Shown: positions 7,352-15,373 of the stretch, piece by piece
How the letters are laid out: each line of letters starts with the position of its first letter
Numbering within the stretch: position 1 is the first letter of the stretch
The notes under the pieces: model-generated
What the model saw: the letters and a program-made list of their open reading frames with translations, nothing else
Database searches by the model: none
Told to the model about the DNA's origin: nothing
Translations under genes and position numbers: made by a program
Source: DATBSK01 sp964501785
GTDB lineage: Bacteria > Actinomycetota > Acidimicrobiia > IMCC26256 > PALSA-555
NCBI GenBank assembly: GCA_964501785.1
Contig: CAZCUD010000011.1
Location: 62,001-126,000, forward strand
DNA length: 64,000 nucleotides
Reading direction: 5' to 3'

Positions 7352-9051
7352 GCGAGCTCGATCTCGTCATCCGGGGCGGCACGATCGTCGACGGCACCGG
7401 CGCGCCGGCGACGCAGGGCGACGTCGGGGTGCGCGGCGGCAGGATCGTCGCCGTCGGCGAGGTCGACGGGGACGCGGCCCGAGTCGTCGACGCCGGCGGC
7501 CTCCTCGTCACGCCCGGCTTCGTGGACATCCACACCCACTACGACGCCCAGCTCCACTGGGACCCGACCGCGTCGCCCGCGTCGTGGCACGGCGTGACGA
7601 CGCTGATGACCGGCAACTGCGGCTTCACCCTCGCACCGTCGAAGCCCGAGGACCTCCCCTGGCTGCTGCAGATGCTCTCGCGGGTCGAGGGCATGTCGGC
7701 CGACGCGCTGAGCGTGGGCGTCGACTTCGCCGAAGGCTCGTTCGGCGCGTTCCTCGACAACCTCGAGGGCCGGATCGGCGTCAACGTCGGCGCCAACGTC
7801 GGTCACTGCGCGATCAGGCGCTACGTGATGGGCGACGACGCGTCGGAGCGCACCGCGACCGACGACGAGATCGCCCGGATGCAGGAGCTCCTGCGGGCGG
7901 CGATGCGCGAGGGCGCCGTCGGGTTCACCTCCTCCCAGCTCGACCTGCACGTCGCGCACGACGGTCGCGGCGTGCCGTCGAACCACGCGTCGGCCGACGA
8001 GCTGATCGCCCTGGCAGGCGTGCTCGCGGAGTTCGGTCGCGGGTCGATCGAGTTCATCCCGCGGACGTTCCTGCCCGGCTACGACGACGACGATCGCGCG
8101 CTCATCCGCGCCATGGCCGAAGCCGCCGGGAGACCGGTCCACCTCAACACGCTGACGATGATGCCGCATGCTCCGGACGGCTGGTCACGCAGCCTCGAGT
8201 TCGCGGAGGCAGCGAACGCAGACGGGCTCGAGGTGCACCCGATGTTCGCCAGCAACCGCCAGGGTGCCCACTTCTCGCTCGGCTCGACGTTCCTCTTCGA
8301 CGAGATGCCCAGCTTCCGCGACACGCTGACCCGGTCCTCGCCCGAGCGCGAGCAGCGCCTGCACGATCCCGGCCTCCGGGACCGGATGCGAGCCGAGATC
8401 GCGGACCCGACCGGGCGCTCGTTCGTGTTCGTGTGGCAGGTGCTGCGCGTCGAGGCGGTGCAGCACGATCGCAACCGGCGGTTCCTCGACAGGTCCGTCA
8501 CCGAGGTCGCCGAGATCCTCGGGGAGGAGCTCGGCCAGACGGTCGATCCCCTCGACGCGTTCCTCGACCTGTCGCTCGACGAGGACCTCGAGACCCAGTT
8601 CGTGCTCGCCGCTCCCCCCGACCCGAAGCGGCGCGCCGCCACCGAGCAGATGATCCGGTCGGAGGTCGTCATGGCCGGGAGCAGCGACGGTGGCGCCCAC
8701 CTCCTCTCCTTCTGCGGCGCCGACTACACCACCCGACTGCTCACCGAGTGGGTGCCCGACGTGCTGAGCCTCGAAGCGGCCGTCGCGCGGCTGACCTCGG
8801 TGCCGGCCGCGGCGTACGGCATCACCGACCGCGGCACCCTCGCTGCGGGTCAGGGCGCCGATCTGCTGCTCATCGAGCACGACGCGCTCGCGACCCCGGA
8901 TGCGCCACGGTACGTGCGGGACTTCCCGGCCGACTCCGGCAGGTACGTCGTGGACGCGGACGGCTACCGGGCCGTCGTCGTCAACGGGGAGGTGCTGCTC
9001 GACGACGGGACCTGGACCGGCGCGACGCCCGGTCGGGTGCTGCGAGGCTGA
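7348..9051 (+). CDS. N-acyl-D-amino-acid deacylase family amidohydrolase
   Basis: A 567-residue member of the D-aminoacylase/dihydroorotase branch of amidohydrolases. It starts with the small beta-domain strand DLVIRGGTIVDGTGAPA, then the metal loop VDIHTHYDAQLHW near residue 58, GNCGFTLAPSKPED near residue 90 (typical of D-aminoacylases), and the last metal ligand in AGSSDGGAH near residue 446. The C-terminal strand returns with GQGADLLLIEHDAL. The start overlaps the preceding amidohydrolase stop. Members cleave N-acyl bonds of D-amino acids or related cyclic amides; this one contains a long insertion before the final metal site (FVWQVLRVEAVQHD region). Cytoplasmic. Confidence 0.88.
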   Translation: MSELDLVIRGGTIVDGTGAPATQGDVGVRGGRIVAVGEVDGDAARVVDAGGLLVTPGFVDIHTHYDAQLHWDPTASPASWHGVTTLMTGNCGFTLAPSKPEDLPWLLQMLSRVEGMSADALSVGVDFAEGSFGAFLDNLEGRIGVNVGANVGHCAIRRYVMGDDASERTATDDEIARMQELLRAAMREGAVGFTSSQLDLHVAHDGRGVPSNHASADELIALAGVLAEFGRGSIEFIPRTFLPGYDDDDRALIRAMAEAAGRPVHLNTLTMMPHAPDGWSRSLEFAEAANADGLEVHPMFASNRQGAHFSLGSTFLFDEMPSFRDTLTRSSPEREQRLHDPGLRDRMRAEIADPTGRSFVFVWQVLRVEAVQHDRNRRFLDRSVTEVAEILGEELGQTVDPLDAFLDLSLDEDLETQFVLAAPPDPKRRAATEQMIRSEVVMAGSSDGGAHLLSFCGADYTTRLLTEWVPDVLSLEAAVARLTSVPAAAYGITDRGTLAAGQGADLLLIEHDALATPDAPRYVRDFPADSGRYVVDADGYRAVVVNGEVLLDDGTWTGATPGRVLRG

Positions 9052-9069
9052 GGCGCGCGCGGCGATCGC

Positions 9070-9594
9070 TCACGGCGCGCCGCGATCCGAGAGGTCGACG
9101 AGGTCGGGCAGCTCCAGGAACGCGGTGAGCGAAGCCACCGAGGTGCCGAGGAACGCCGCCGCGAGCCCCCGCAGCACGGCGGTCGACGAGCCGAGGCGCA
9201 CGAGGCAGACGATGAGGGCGAGCGTGCCGGCGACGACGTAGCCGACCACGAACGCGACGACGATGACCCTTCGCCACCGGTCGTCGGGGCCGGGCTCGGC
9301 GGCCGTCGGCGCCTCGCGACGTCGCTGGTCGGCCCGCACGCCGGCGGCGAAGGCCCCCCCGGCGAGCCCCGTGAGCGACACCGCGAACAGCTCGTACGAC
9401 TCGTCACGCACCGGGTCGACGACGCCGAACGTGGCGAGCGTCTCGCGGATCACCACCACGGCGAAGCCGACGAGGAGCGCGCCGCCGATGACCGCCAGCG
9501 CGAGGTGGCGGGTCGCGCTCGCGGCGTCGACACGAGCCGTGCGGTTCGCACGCTTCACGTCGGCTCGGGACGCGCCCCTCGTCGTCACGTGCAT
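9070..9594 (-). CDS. Predicted four-helix integral membrane protein
   Basis: A 174-residue protein with four likely membrane segments: LALAVIGGALLVGFAVVVI, LFAVSLTGLAGGAFAAGV, VIVVAFVVGYVVAGTLALI and GLAAAFLGTSVASLTAFL. The N-terminus is basic (cytoplasmic) and a charged loop follows helix 2. I do not recognise a family. ATG 9594 was chosen because upstream codons would overlap the divergent gene at 9618; several upstream in-frame ATGs exist. Convergent with the deacylase gene, 18 bases apart. Confidence 0.65.
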   Translation of the reverse strand: MHVTTRGASRADVKRANRTARVDAASATRHLALAVIGGALLVGFAVVVIRETLATFGVVDPVRDESYELFAVSLTGLAGGAFAAGVRADQRRREAPTAAEPGPDDRWRRVIVVAFVVGYVVAGTLALIVCLVRLGSSTAVLRGLAAAFLGTSVASLTAFLELPDLVDLSDRGAP

Positions 9595-9617
9595 CCGGAC
9601 GCCGCGGGCACGGGCCC

Positions 9618-9986
9618 GTGACGGCATCGGAGCGCCGCCCGCCGCCCGCCGACTCGGTAGCGTGGGGCATCGCCGCCGTCGACCCACCGCCGTCGAGCCC
9701 CGCGCCCAACGGCGACGGACACCCGCGCCCCGAGCGTCCGCTGCGCACGGAGCCCCGCCCGTTGTGGATGCACGTGATGGTCGACGCGCTGATCGGGTTC
9801 TGCGCGACCGCGCTCATCCTCGCGTTCTTCGGCATCCCGCTGTGGGTGATGATCGTCGTCGGCTGGGTCATCGGGCTCGCCCTCGGCCCGCTCACCCACC
9901 GGCTGGACGAGCGCCAGATCCGGGACCGGGCGGCCGAGGGAGCCCACGCACCCCGTAGGCTCGGGGACGACGCGACGAAAGGTTGA
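9618..9986 (+). CDS. Small two-helix membrane protein, hypothetical
   Basis: A 122-residue protein. The first 50 residues are Pro-rich and probably disordered (PPPADSV, DPPPSSPAP). Two adjacent hydrophobic segments follow: ALIGFCATALILAFFGIPL and VMIVVGWVIGLALGPLTHRL. The tail is charged. No family recognised. The GTG 9618 start is uncertain: a TAGCGT hexamer lies inside the frame at 9657-9662, so translation may begin further in. It is followed after five bases by the coiled-coil gene. Confidence 0.6.
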   Translation: MTASERRPPPADSVAWGIAAVDPPPSSPAPNGDGHPRPERPLRTEPRPLWMHVMVDALIGFCATALILAFFGIPLWVMIVVGWVIGLALGPLTHRLDERQIRDRAAEGAHAPRRLGDDATKG

Positions 9987-9991
9987 CCCTC

Positions 9992-10393
9992 ATGGCCGAC
10001 GACACCGGCACCAGGGCGGAGTACCAGGACAAGGCTCGGGTCGCCCTCGACAAGCTCAAGACCCAGATCGACGAGCTGCGGGTGCAGGCCGACCTCGCGC
10101 AGGCCGAGGCCCGCGACAAGCTCGAGCAGGCGATCGACACGCTGCGTGCGAAGCAGGTCGAGGCCAAGGCCAAGCTCGACGACGCGCAGTCGTCCGGCGC
10201 CGAGACGTGGAAGTCCGTCGCGAAGCAGGTCGAGCAGGTCGTCGACGACCTCGGTGACACGTTCGCGAAGCTCGCCGGCGAGGTGCAGGCGGCGGTCGGC
10301 GCGGCCGGCTCCGCCGCGACGAAGGGACGCGACGCGTTCCTCGACGAGTGGAAGAAGGCGCGCACCGAGCGCGAGAAGCTGCTCGAGGACTGA
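9992..10393 (+). CDS. Coiled-coil protein, hypothetical
   Basis: A 133-residue soluble protein, almost entirely Lys/Glu/Ala/Asp-rich helix (ARVALDKLKTQIDELRVQAD, QAIDTLRAKQVEAKAKLDDA), which predicts a long coiled coil. It has no signal peptide or membrane segment. ATG 9992 is preceded by GAAAGG nine bases upstream, a good ribosome site, so the in-frame TTG at 9983 is less likely. It sits between a small membrane protein and a methyltransferase. Similar proteins are usually annotated hypothetical; a structural or membrane-associated role would be a guess. Confidence 0.75.
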   Translation: MADDTGTRAEYQDKARVALDKLKTQIDELRVQADLAQAEARDKLEQAIDTLRAKQVEAKAKLDDAQSSGAETWKSVAKQVEQVVDDLGDTFAKLAGEVQAAVGAAGSAATKGRDAFLDEWKKARTEREKLLED

Positions 10394-11193
10394 CCGTCAT
10401 CAGCTCGTCCGATCCGGCGGAGCTCGGGGCGAGAGCCGACCACGAGCGCACCAACCGCGCGTTCTGGGACGACGACGCCGACGCGTACCAGGCCGAGCAC
10501 GGCGCGCAGCTCGCACCGGGCAAGGTCTGGGGCGTCTGGGCGATCCCCGAGGCGAGCCTCGGCGTGATCGGGGACACGCGCGGGTGCAGCGTGCTCGAGC
10601 TCGGCTGCGGCGCGGCACAGTGGAGCGTCGCGCTCGCCGCGGACGGCGCCCGAGTGGTCGCGCTCGACCAGTCGCGGGGCCAGCTCCGCTACGCAGTGGC
10701 GAACCGTGATGCCGCGGGTGTCGCGCTCTCGCTGCTCTGCGCCGCCGGCGAGGCGCTCCCGCTCGCGGACGAGGCCTTCGACCTGGTGTTCTGCGACCAC
10801 GGCGCGCTGTCGTTCTGCGATCCGGCGGTGATCGTCCCCGAGGCGGCGCGGGTCCTCCGGCCCGGCGGTCGGCTCGTGTTCAACCACGGCACGTTGTGGC
10901 ACTCGCTCTGCTACGACGCCGAGCACGACCGCCACGACGACCGCCTGCGCGGCGCGTACCACCAGCCAGGAGGGGGCGCGCGACGCTTCGACTGGGGCGA
11001 GGGGACGATCGACTTCCACCTGCCGTACGGCGAGTGGATCCGCGGCTTCCGGGCATCCGGCCTCGTGGTGGAAGACCTCGTCGAGCTGGTGCCACCCCCC
11101 GGCGCCTCCACCTCGTTCGACGAGTACGTGTCGCTCGAGTGGGCGAGACGCTGGCCCGCCGAGGAGATCTGGGTGCTACGCAAGGAGGCATGA
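10348..11193 (+). CDS. Class I SAM-dependent methyltransferase
   Basis: A Rossmann-fold methyltransferase. Motif I is VLELGCGAAQWSVALAADGA, the acidic residue ending beta-2 is in VVALDQSRGQ, and motif post-I/IV is FDLVFCDHGALSF. The region before the fold (HERTNRAFWDDDADAYQ) is typical of ubiquinone/menaquinone-type or small-molecule methyltransferases. The start is uncertain: GTG 10348 overlaps the preceding gene by 46 bases, and no canonical start lies between it and the conserved region beginning about codon 25. It overlaps the OsmC gene by four bases (ATGA). Substrate unknown. Confidence 0.82.
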   Translation: MEEGAHRAREAARGLTVISSSDPAELGARADHERTNRAFWDDDADAYQAEHGAQLAPGKVWGVWAIPEASLGVIGDTRGCSVLELGCGAAQWSVALAADGARVVALDQSRGQLRYAVANRDAAGVALSLLCAAGEALPLADEAFDLVFCDHGALSFCDPAVIVPEAARVLRPGGRLVFNHGTLWHSLCYDAEHDRHDDRLRGAYHQPGGGARRFDWGEGTIDFHLPYGEWIRGFRASGLVVEDLVELVPPPGASTSFDEYVSLEWARRWPAEEIWVLRKEA

Positions 11194-11660
11194 CCCACGA
11201 CGCCCACCGGTACGCGACGTCGCTGGAGTGGGAGGGATCCACCGGCGCCGGCTACGAGGCCTACGACCGCACGCACCGCGCGAGCGCACCCCCGGGGCGA
11301 CCCGAGCTGACGCTCACCGCCGACCCCGCCTTCCGCGGCGATCCCACCCGGCTCGACCCGGAGCGGCTCCTGGTGCTCGCGGCCTCGTCGTGCCAGCTGC
11401 TCTCGTTCCTCGCGGTCGCCGCCCGCGCCCGGATCGACGTCGTCGCCTACCGCGACGACGCGGAAGGCATCATGCCGATGGACGATCGCCCGTTCCGCAT
11501 CACCGCCATCACCTTGCGCCCCGAGATCACCCTGCGTGGTGACGTCGACGACGACCGGCTCCGGCACCTCGTCGACGTCGCCCACGGCGAGTGCTTCATC
11601 GCGAACAGCCTCACGACCGAGATCACCGTCGAGCCCACGTTCGTGCGCGCCGCGACGTAG
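11190..11660 (+). CDS. OsmC family peroxiredoxin-like protein
   Basis: A 156-residue OsmC/Ohr-fold protein. The two redox cysteines sit in the expected places: LAASSCQLLSFLAVAARARI near residue 72 and HGECFIANSLTTEITV near residue 136. Family members reduce organic hydroperoxides using a dithiol. An AAGGAGGC site just upstream of ATG 11190 supports the start, which overlaps the methyltransferase stop. The N-terminal stretch YATSLEWEGSTGAGYEAYDR is typical of the YhfA/OsmC-like subgroup. It likely protects against lipid peroxides made by the flavin enzymes encoded nearby (inference). Confidence 0.88.
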   Translation: MTHDAHRYATSLEWEGSTGAGYEAYDRTHRASAPPGRPELTLTADPAFRGDPTRLDPERLLVLAASSCQLLSFLAVAARARIDVVAYRDDAEGIMPMDDRPFRITAITLRPEITLRGDVDDDRLRHLVDVAHGECFIANSLTTEITVEPTFVRAAT

Positions 11661-11682
11661 CCCGCAGCCGGGTGCCGCCAGG

Positions 11683-13200
11683 TCAGGGCGCGATGCCGTG
11701 GTGCTCGGCCGGCCCGACGGGCGCGCGTCGGCGCGCCGCCGTGAGGCGGAGGGCGTCGAGCAGCGCATCCCGCAGCTCCGCGGGCTGCACCACCTCGTCG
11801 TAGCCCAACGTGTCGGCCGAGGAGTACGCGCCGCCGAGCTCGGCGTGCTCCAGCAGCGCCTGGGCATCGGCCTCGAGGCCGGCCGCCTCCGCGCCGCTCG
11901 TCGCGGGCATCGCACCGAGGCGCGCGCCGGGCAGGGCGAGCGTCACCGTCTGGGCATCGAACGGGTTCATCGCCATCAACGAGGAACCGAACCCGTACGC
12001 CTTGCGCAGCGTCACGTGCAGCTTCGGTGACCGCAGCCGGTGCTGCGCCGCGAACATGCGCGCCGCGTGACGCAGGATGCCGCTGCGCTCCGCAGCCGTC
12101 CCGGCGAGCACCCCGGGGTTGTCGGCCAAGAAGACCACCGGCAGGTGGAACGCGTCGGCCACCGACAGGAAGTGGGCGGCCTTGTCCGCGGCCGCAGCGT
12201 CGATAGACCCCGCCTTGGAGGCCGGCTGGTTCGCGACCACACCGACCGACTCGCCACCGAGGCGGGCCAGCGCGGTCACCACCGACCGCGCGTGCGCGGG
12301 CTCGATCTCGAGCACAGAGCCCGCGTCGAGCACAGCGTCCAGCACGTCGTGCACGTCGTAGCCCCGCCGCGGGTCGGCCGGGACCAGGTCGACGAGCTCG
12401 GGGACCGCGCGCCGAGCCGTCGCGTCGGACGCCGGCGAGCTCGGAGGGTGCTCCCACGCGTTCGACGGCAGGTAGCCGAGGTAGCGGCGAACGAGCTCGA
12501 GCGCGGCCGCATCGTCGGGTGCGGCGTTGTGCGCGACCCCGCTCGCGACCGTGTGCACCGCGGTGCCGCCGAGCTCCTCCTTGTCGACGTCCTCCCCCAT
12601 CGACGCCTTCACCAACGGCGGACCGGCCGAGAACAGCGCCGCGCCTTCGACCATCACGACGAAGTCCATGAGCGGGGCGGTGAGCGCGCCGTGGCCGGCG
12701 GACGAGCCCATGACGACGCACACCGTCGGCACCAGGCCCGACAACCCGGCGAGCGTCTGGAGGTCGTTGGGCGAGCGGCCCCGCCGCTCGAACGCGTTCT
12801 GCGTGCGCTCACCTGCGCCCTCGAGGAGCATGACGAGCGGGACGCGCTCCTGGCGGGCGAGGTCGGCGAGACGCTGACGCTTGGCGGTGGTGCCGTGACC
12901 GATGGACCCGCCCATGACGGTGAAGTCCTCGGCACCGACCAGCACCGGTCGCCCGTCGATCAGGCCGTGGCCCGCGACCAGGCCGTCGGCGGGCACCGGC
13001 GGGATGACCCCTCGGTGCACCGAGCCGACGAGCGTCCCGAGCTCGACGAACGAGCCGGGGTCGAGCAGACGGGCGACGCGCGCCCGAGCGTCGAAGCGAC
13101 CCCCCGCGTGCTGGCGCGCCAGCCGCTCCTCGCCGCCCATCGCGCGCGCCTCGGTGCGGCGCCGCTCCAGGTCGTCGAGGAGCGGGTCCCAGTCGCTCAT
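11683..13200 (-). CDS. Acyl-CoA carboxylase beta (carboxyltransferase) subunit
   Basis: A 505-residue carboxyltransferase of the propionyl/acetyl/methylcrotonyl-CoA carboxylase beta group. Two crotonase-fold halves are visible: GAEDFTVMGGSIGHGTTAKR and SSAGHGALTAPLMDFVVM in the N-half, VVFLADNPGVLAGTAAERSG and KAYGFGSSLMAMNPF in the C-half. It transfers CO2 from carboxybiotin to an acyl-CoA. No biotin carboxylase or BCCP subunit is nearby, so it must pair with one encoded elsewhere or act on a special substrate. It is last in a minus-strand group after two acyl-CoA dehydrogenases, consistent with branched or ring-derived acyl-CoA catabolism. Confidence 0.88.
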   Translation of the reverse strand: MSDWDPLLDDLERRRTEARAMGGEERLARQHAGGRFDARARVARLLDPGSFVELGTLVGSVHRGVIPPVPADGLVAGHGLIDGRPVLVGAEDFTVMGGSIGHGTTAKRQRLADLARQERVPLVMLLEGAGERTQNAFERRGRSPNDLQTLAGLSGLVPTVCVVMGSSAGHGALTAPLMDFVVMVEGAALFSAGPPLVKASMGEDVDKEELGGTAVHTVASGVAHNAAPDDAAALELVRRYLGYLPSNAWEHPPSSPASDATARRAVPELVDLVPADPRRGYDVHDVLDAVLDAGSVLEIEPAHARSVVTALARLGGESVGVVANQPASKAGSIDAAAADKAAHFLSVADAFHLPVVFLADNPGVLAGTAAERSGILRHAARMFAAQHRLRSPKLHVTLRKAYGFGSSLMAMNPFDAQTVTLALPGARLGAMPATSGAEAAGLEADAQALLEHAELGGAYSSADTLGYDEVVQPAELRDALLDALRLTAARRRAPVGPAEHHGIAP

Positions 13201-13246
13201 CGCACGCCGAGGGCGGCGTCGCCGCCGCGGCGGGCGCACACCGACA

Positions 13247-14164
13247 TCACGAGAGCGTCGCCGCCAGCGCGTCGGCCTGCGCGTCGGGCGACCCGAACAC
13301 CGTGTCGAGCACCCACGCGCGCTTGAGGAACAGGTGGACGTCGACCTCCCACGTGAAGCCCATCCCGCCGTGCACCTGGAGCGAGCTCTTCGCGTTCTTG
13401 CGTGCGGCCTCACCGGCGAGCAGGCGAGCACCGGCCACCGCCCTCCGAGAGGACTCGTCGACGTCGTCGACCGCCACCGCCGCGGCATCGACCGCCGCCC
13501 GCGCGACCTCGGCCCGAACCGCCATGTCGGCCAGGATGTGCTTGACGGCCTGGAACGACCCGATCGGGCGGTCGAACTGCTCCCGCTCGAGCGCGTAGGC
13601 CGTCGCGGCCTCGACGCAGGCCTGCGCCATGCCGACCTGGTAGGCCGCGGTCAGCACCGAGCCGCCGACGCGCCACGCGCCGGCCTCCTCGGCGCCACCG
13701 ACGACCTCTCCGTCGGGCAGCACGTCGACCCGATGCACCGGGGTCAGCGGATCGAGCGGCCACGTCACCTCGGTCGCGTCGGCGAGGTCGTCGGGCGCGA
13801 TCCGCTCGATCGCGTCGTCGCGCAGCACCACGACCGCGTCGGACGCCGCGAGGTGCTCGACCATGACCGAGCCGCCGGGCCCTGGCTCGACGCCGGTGAC
13901 CACGCCCTCGACAAGTCCGTGCGCGAGGTGCGTCCACACGAGCGGCCCGGGCAGGAGCGCGCGCCCCAGCTCCTGGAACGCGATGGACGTGTCCGCCCAG
14001 GAGAACCCGTCGTCGCGCAAGGAGAAGACGCCGGTCTCGGCGAGCTCGTCGTGGATCGAGCGGTCGAACCCGACGCGCACGCGCTCCATCGTGAACCGGC
14101 CCGTGCACAGCGCCCGGATGCCGTCGCGCAGCGCGACCTGGTCGTCGGTGAGGTCGAAGTCCAC
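13247..14164 (-). CDS. Acyl-CoA dehydrogenase, short partner subunit
   Basis: A 305-residue flavin acyl-CoA dehydrogenase. It begins MDFDLTDDQVALRDGIRAL (helical domain), has a shortened middle beta-domain, and ends with the C-terminal helical domain LEREQFDRPIGSFQAVKHIL and VHGGMGFTWEVDVHLFLKRA. It is shorter than the usual 380 residues, as seen for one partner of heteromeric FadE pairs in steroid side-chain degradation (ChsE1/ChsE2 type). GTG 14164 starts seven bases after the upstream dehydrogenase stop. Whether it carries the catalytic base or only completes the FAD site of its partner cannot be decided from sequence alone. Confidence 0.87.
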   Translation of the reverse strand: MDFDLTDDQVALRDGIRALCTGRFTMERVRVGFDRSIHDELAETGVFSLRDDGFSWADTSIAFQELGRALLPGPLVWTHLAHGLVEGVVTGVEPGPGGSVMVEHLAASDAVVVLRDDAIERIAPDDLADATEVTWPLDPLTPVHRVDVLPDGEVVGGAEEAGAWRVGGSVLTAAYQVGMAQACVEAATAYALEREQFDRPIGSFQAVKHILADMAVRAEVARAAVDAAAVAVDDVDESSRRAVAGARLLAGEAARKNAKSSLQVHGGMGFTWEVDVHLFLKRAWVLDTVFGSPDAQADALAATLS

Positions 14165-14171
14165 GGCTCGC

Positions 14172-15323
14172 TCAGGCCTCCCGCGGCCACGGCCGCTCCT
14201 TGGGCATGCCGAGGAGCCGCTCGCCGATGATGTTCCGCTGGATCTGGGAGGTCCCGGCGGCGATCGGGATCGACAGGGTGCGCAGGCGCTCCTCGACCAT
14301 GAAGTCGTCGACGTCGAGCCCCTCGCGACCGAGCACCCGCAACGAGAGCTCACCGAGACGATCGCGGGCCTCCGAGTACGCGAGCTTCAGCATCATCGCC
14401 CCCGGCCCGGGCGCGCCCTGCGCGTCGGCCTGCGACACGTTTCGCTTCGTGAGCGCCCAAAGCGCGTCGAGCTCCGCGACGACGTGCGCGAGCTCGCGTC
14501 GTTCCGCCGGGTCGTGCACCGACGGAGCGAGCTCCTCGGCCATCCGCAGCGCGTCGACCATCTCGCTCACGAACGCGGTCCCCCGTTCGAACGACAGGGT
14601 GACGTTGGTGACGCGCCAGCCGTCGTTCTCCGCGCCGACGCGCTGCTCGACCGGCACCCGCACGTCGTCGAGGAACACCTCGCAGAACTCCGAAGATCCG
14701 AGGAGCGTCTCGATGGGCCGTACCTCGATGCCCGGCAGGTCCATCGGGAGGATCAGCCAGGTGATGCCCTTGTGCTTCGGCGCGTCGGGGTCGGTGCGCA
14801 CCAGCAGCTCGCCGAACTCCCCGACGTGGCCGAACGAGCACCACGTCTTGCGCCCGTTGACGACGTAGTGGTCTCCGTCGAGCACGGCGCGGGTCTGGAG
14901 CCCGGCGAGGTCGGATCCGGCCCCCGGCTCCGAGAAGCACTGGCACCAGACCTGCTCGCCGCGCAGGATCTTCGGGATGTGCTTCGCCTTCTGCTCGTCG
15001 GTGCCCTCGGCGATCAGGGTCGGCCCCGCGTGCAGCGTGCCGACGAAGTTGACGCCCACGTAGGGCGCGCGGGCGCGGGTCGTCTCCTCCAGGAAGATCA
15101 GCTGCTCGCCCGGCGGCGCGCCCCGACCGCCGTACTCCTCGGGCCAGCTCATCCCCGCGTAGCCGCCGTCGAAGAGACGCCGCTGCCAGTCGGTGTCCCA
15201 GCGCACCCGGGCGGGCCAGTCGTCACGACCGGGCTGGGGCGCGAGCTTCGGGAGCTCCTGGTCGAGCCACTCCCGCAAGCGTGCGCGGAACTCGGCCTCG
15301 GTCTCCGAATCACGCAGCTGCAT
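14172..15323 (-). CDS. Acyl-CoA dehydrogenase, long partner subunit
   Basis: A 383-residue acyl-CoA dehydrogenase with all three domains. FAD/substrate signatures are CQCFSEPGAGSDLAGL near residue 130 and VNGRKTWCSFGHVGEF near residue 153; the C-terminus ends with AAGTSQIQRNIIGERLLGMP, the conserved nucleotide-binding segment. Adjacent to a shorter dehydrogenase, it probably forms a heterotetramer as FadE pairs of cholesterol catabolism do (inference from family). First gene of a minus-strand operon; TAGGCT lies nine bases before ATG 15323, implying leaderless mRNA. Confidence 0.9.
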   Translation of the reverse strand: MQLRDSETEAEFRARLREWLDQELPKLAPQPGRDDWPARVRWDTDWQRRLFDGGYAGMSWPEEYGGRGAPPGEQLIFLEETTRARAPYVGVNFVGTLHAGPTLIAEGTDEQKAKHIPKILRGEQVWCQCFSEPGAGSDLAGLQTRAVLDGDHYVVNGRKTWCSFGHVGEFGELLVRTDPDAPKHKGITWLILPMDLPGIEVRPIETLLGSSEFCEVFLDDVRVPVEQRVGAENDGWRVTNVTLSFERGTAFVSEMVDALRMAEELAPSVHDPAERRELAHVVAELDALWALTKRNVSQADAQGAPGPGAMMLKLAYSEARDRLGELSLRVLGREGLDVDDFMVEERLRTLSIPIAAGTSQIQRNIIGERLLGMPKERPWPREA

Positions 15324-15332
15324 GGCGAGGGG

Positions 15333-15338
15333 AGCCTA
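15333..15338 (-). promoter_or_regulatory. -10 element of the acyl-CoA dehydrogenase operon
   Basis: Minus-strand TAGGCT, nine bases before ATG 15323. Confidence 0.45.
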
Positions 15339-15345
15339 CTTGCGG

Positions 15346-15366
15346 GACCTGACGCCCCATCAGGTC
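15346..15366 (-). terminator. Hairpin after the alpha/beta hydrolase gene
   Basis: GACCTGA and TCAGGTC, a seven-base perfect stem with a seven-base loop, eight bases past the stop of the 15374-16885 gene. It separates that gene from the downstream dehydrogenase promoter; no T-tract. Confidence 0.4.
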
Positions 15367-15373
15367 GGGGCGT

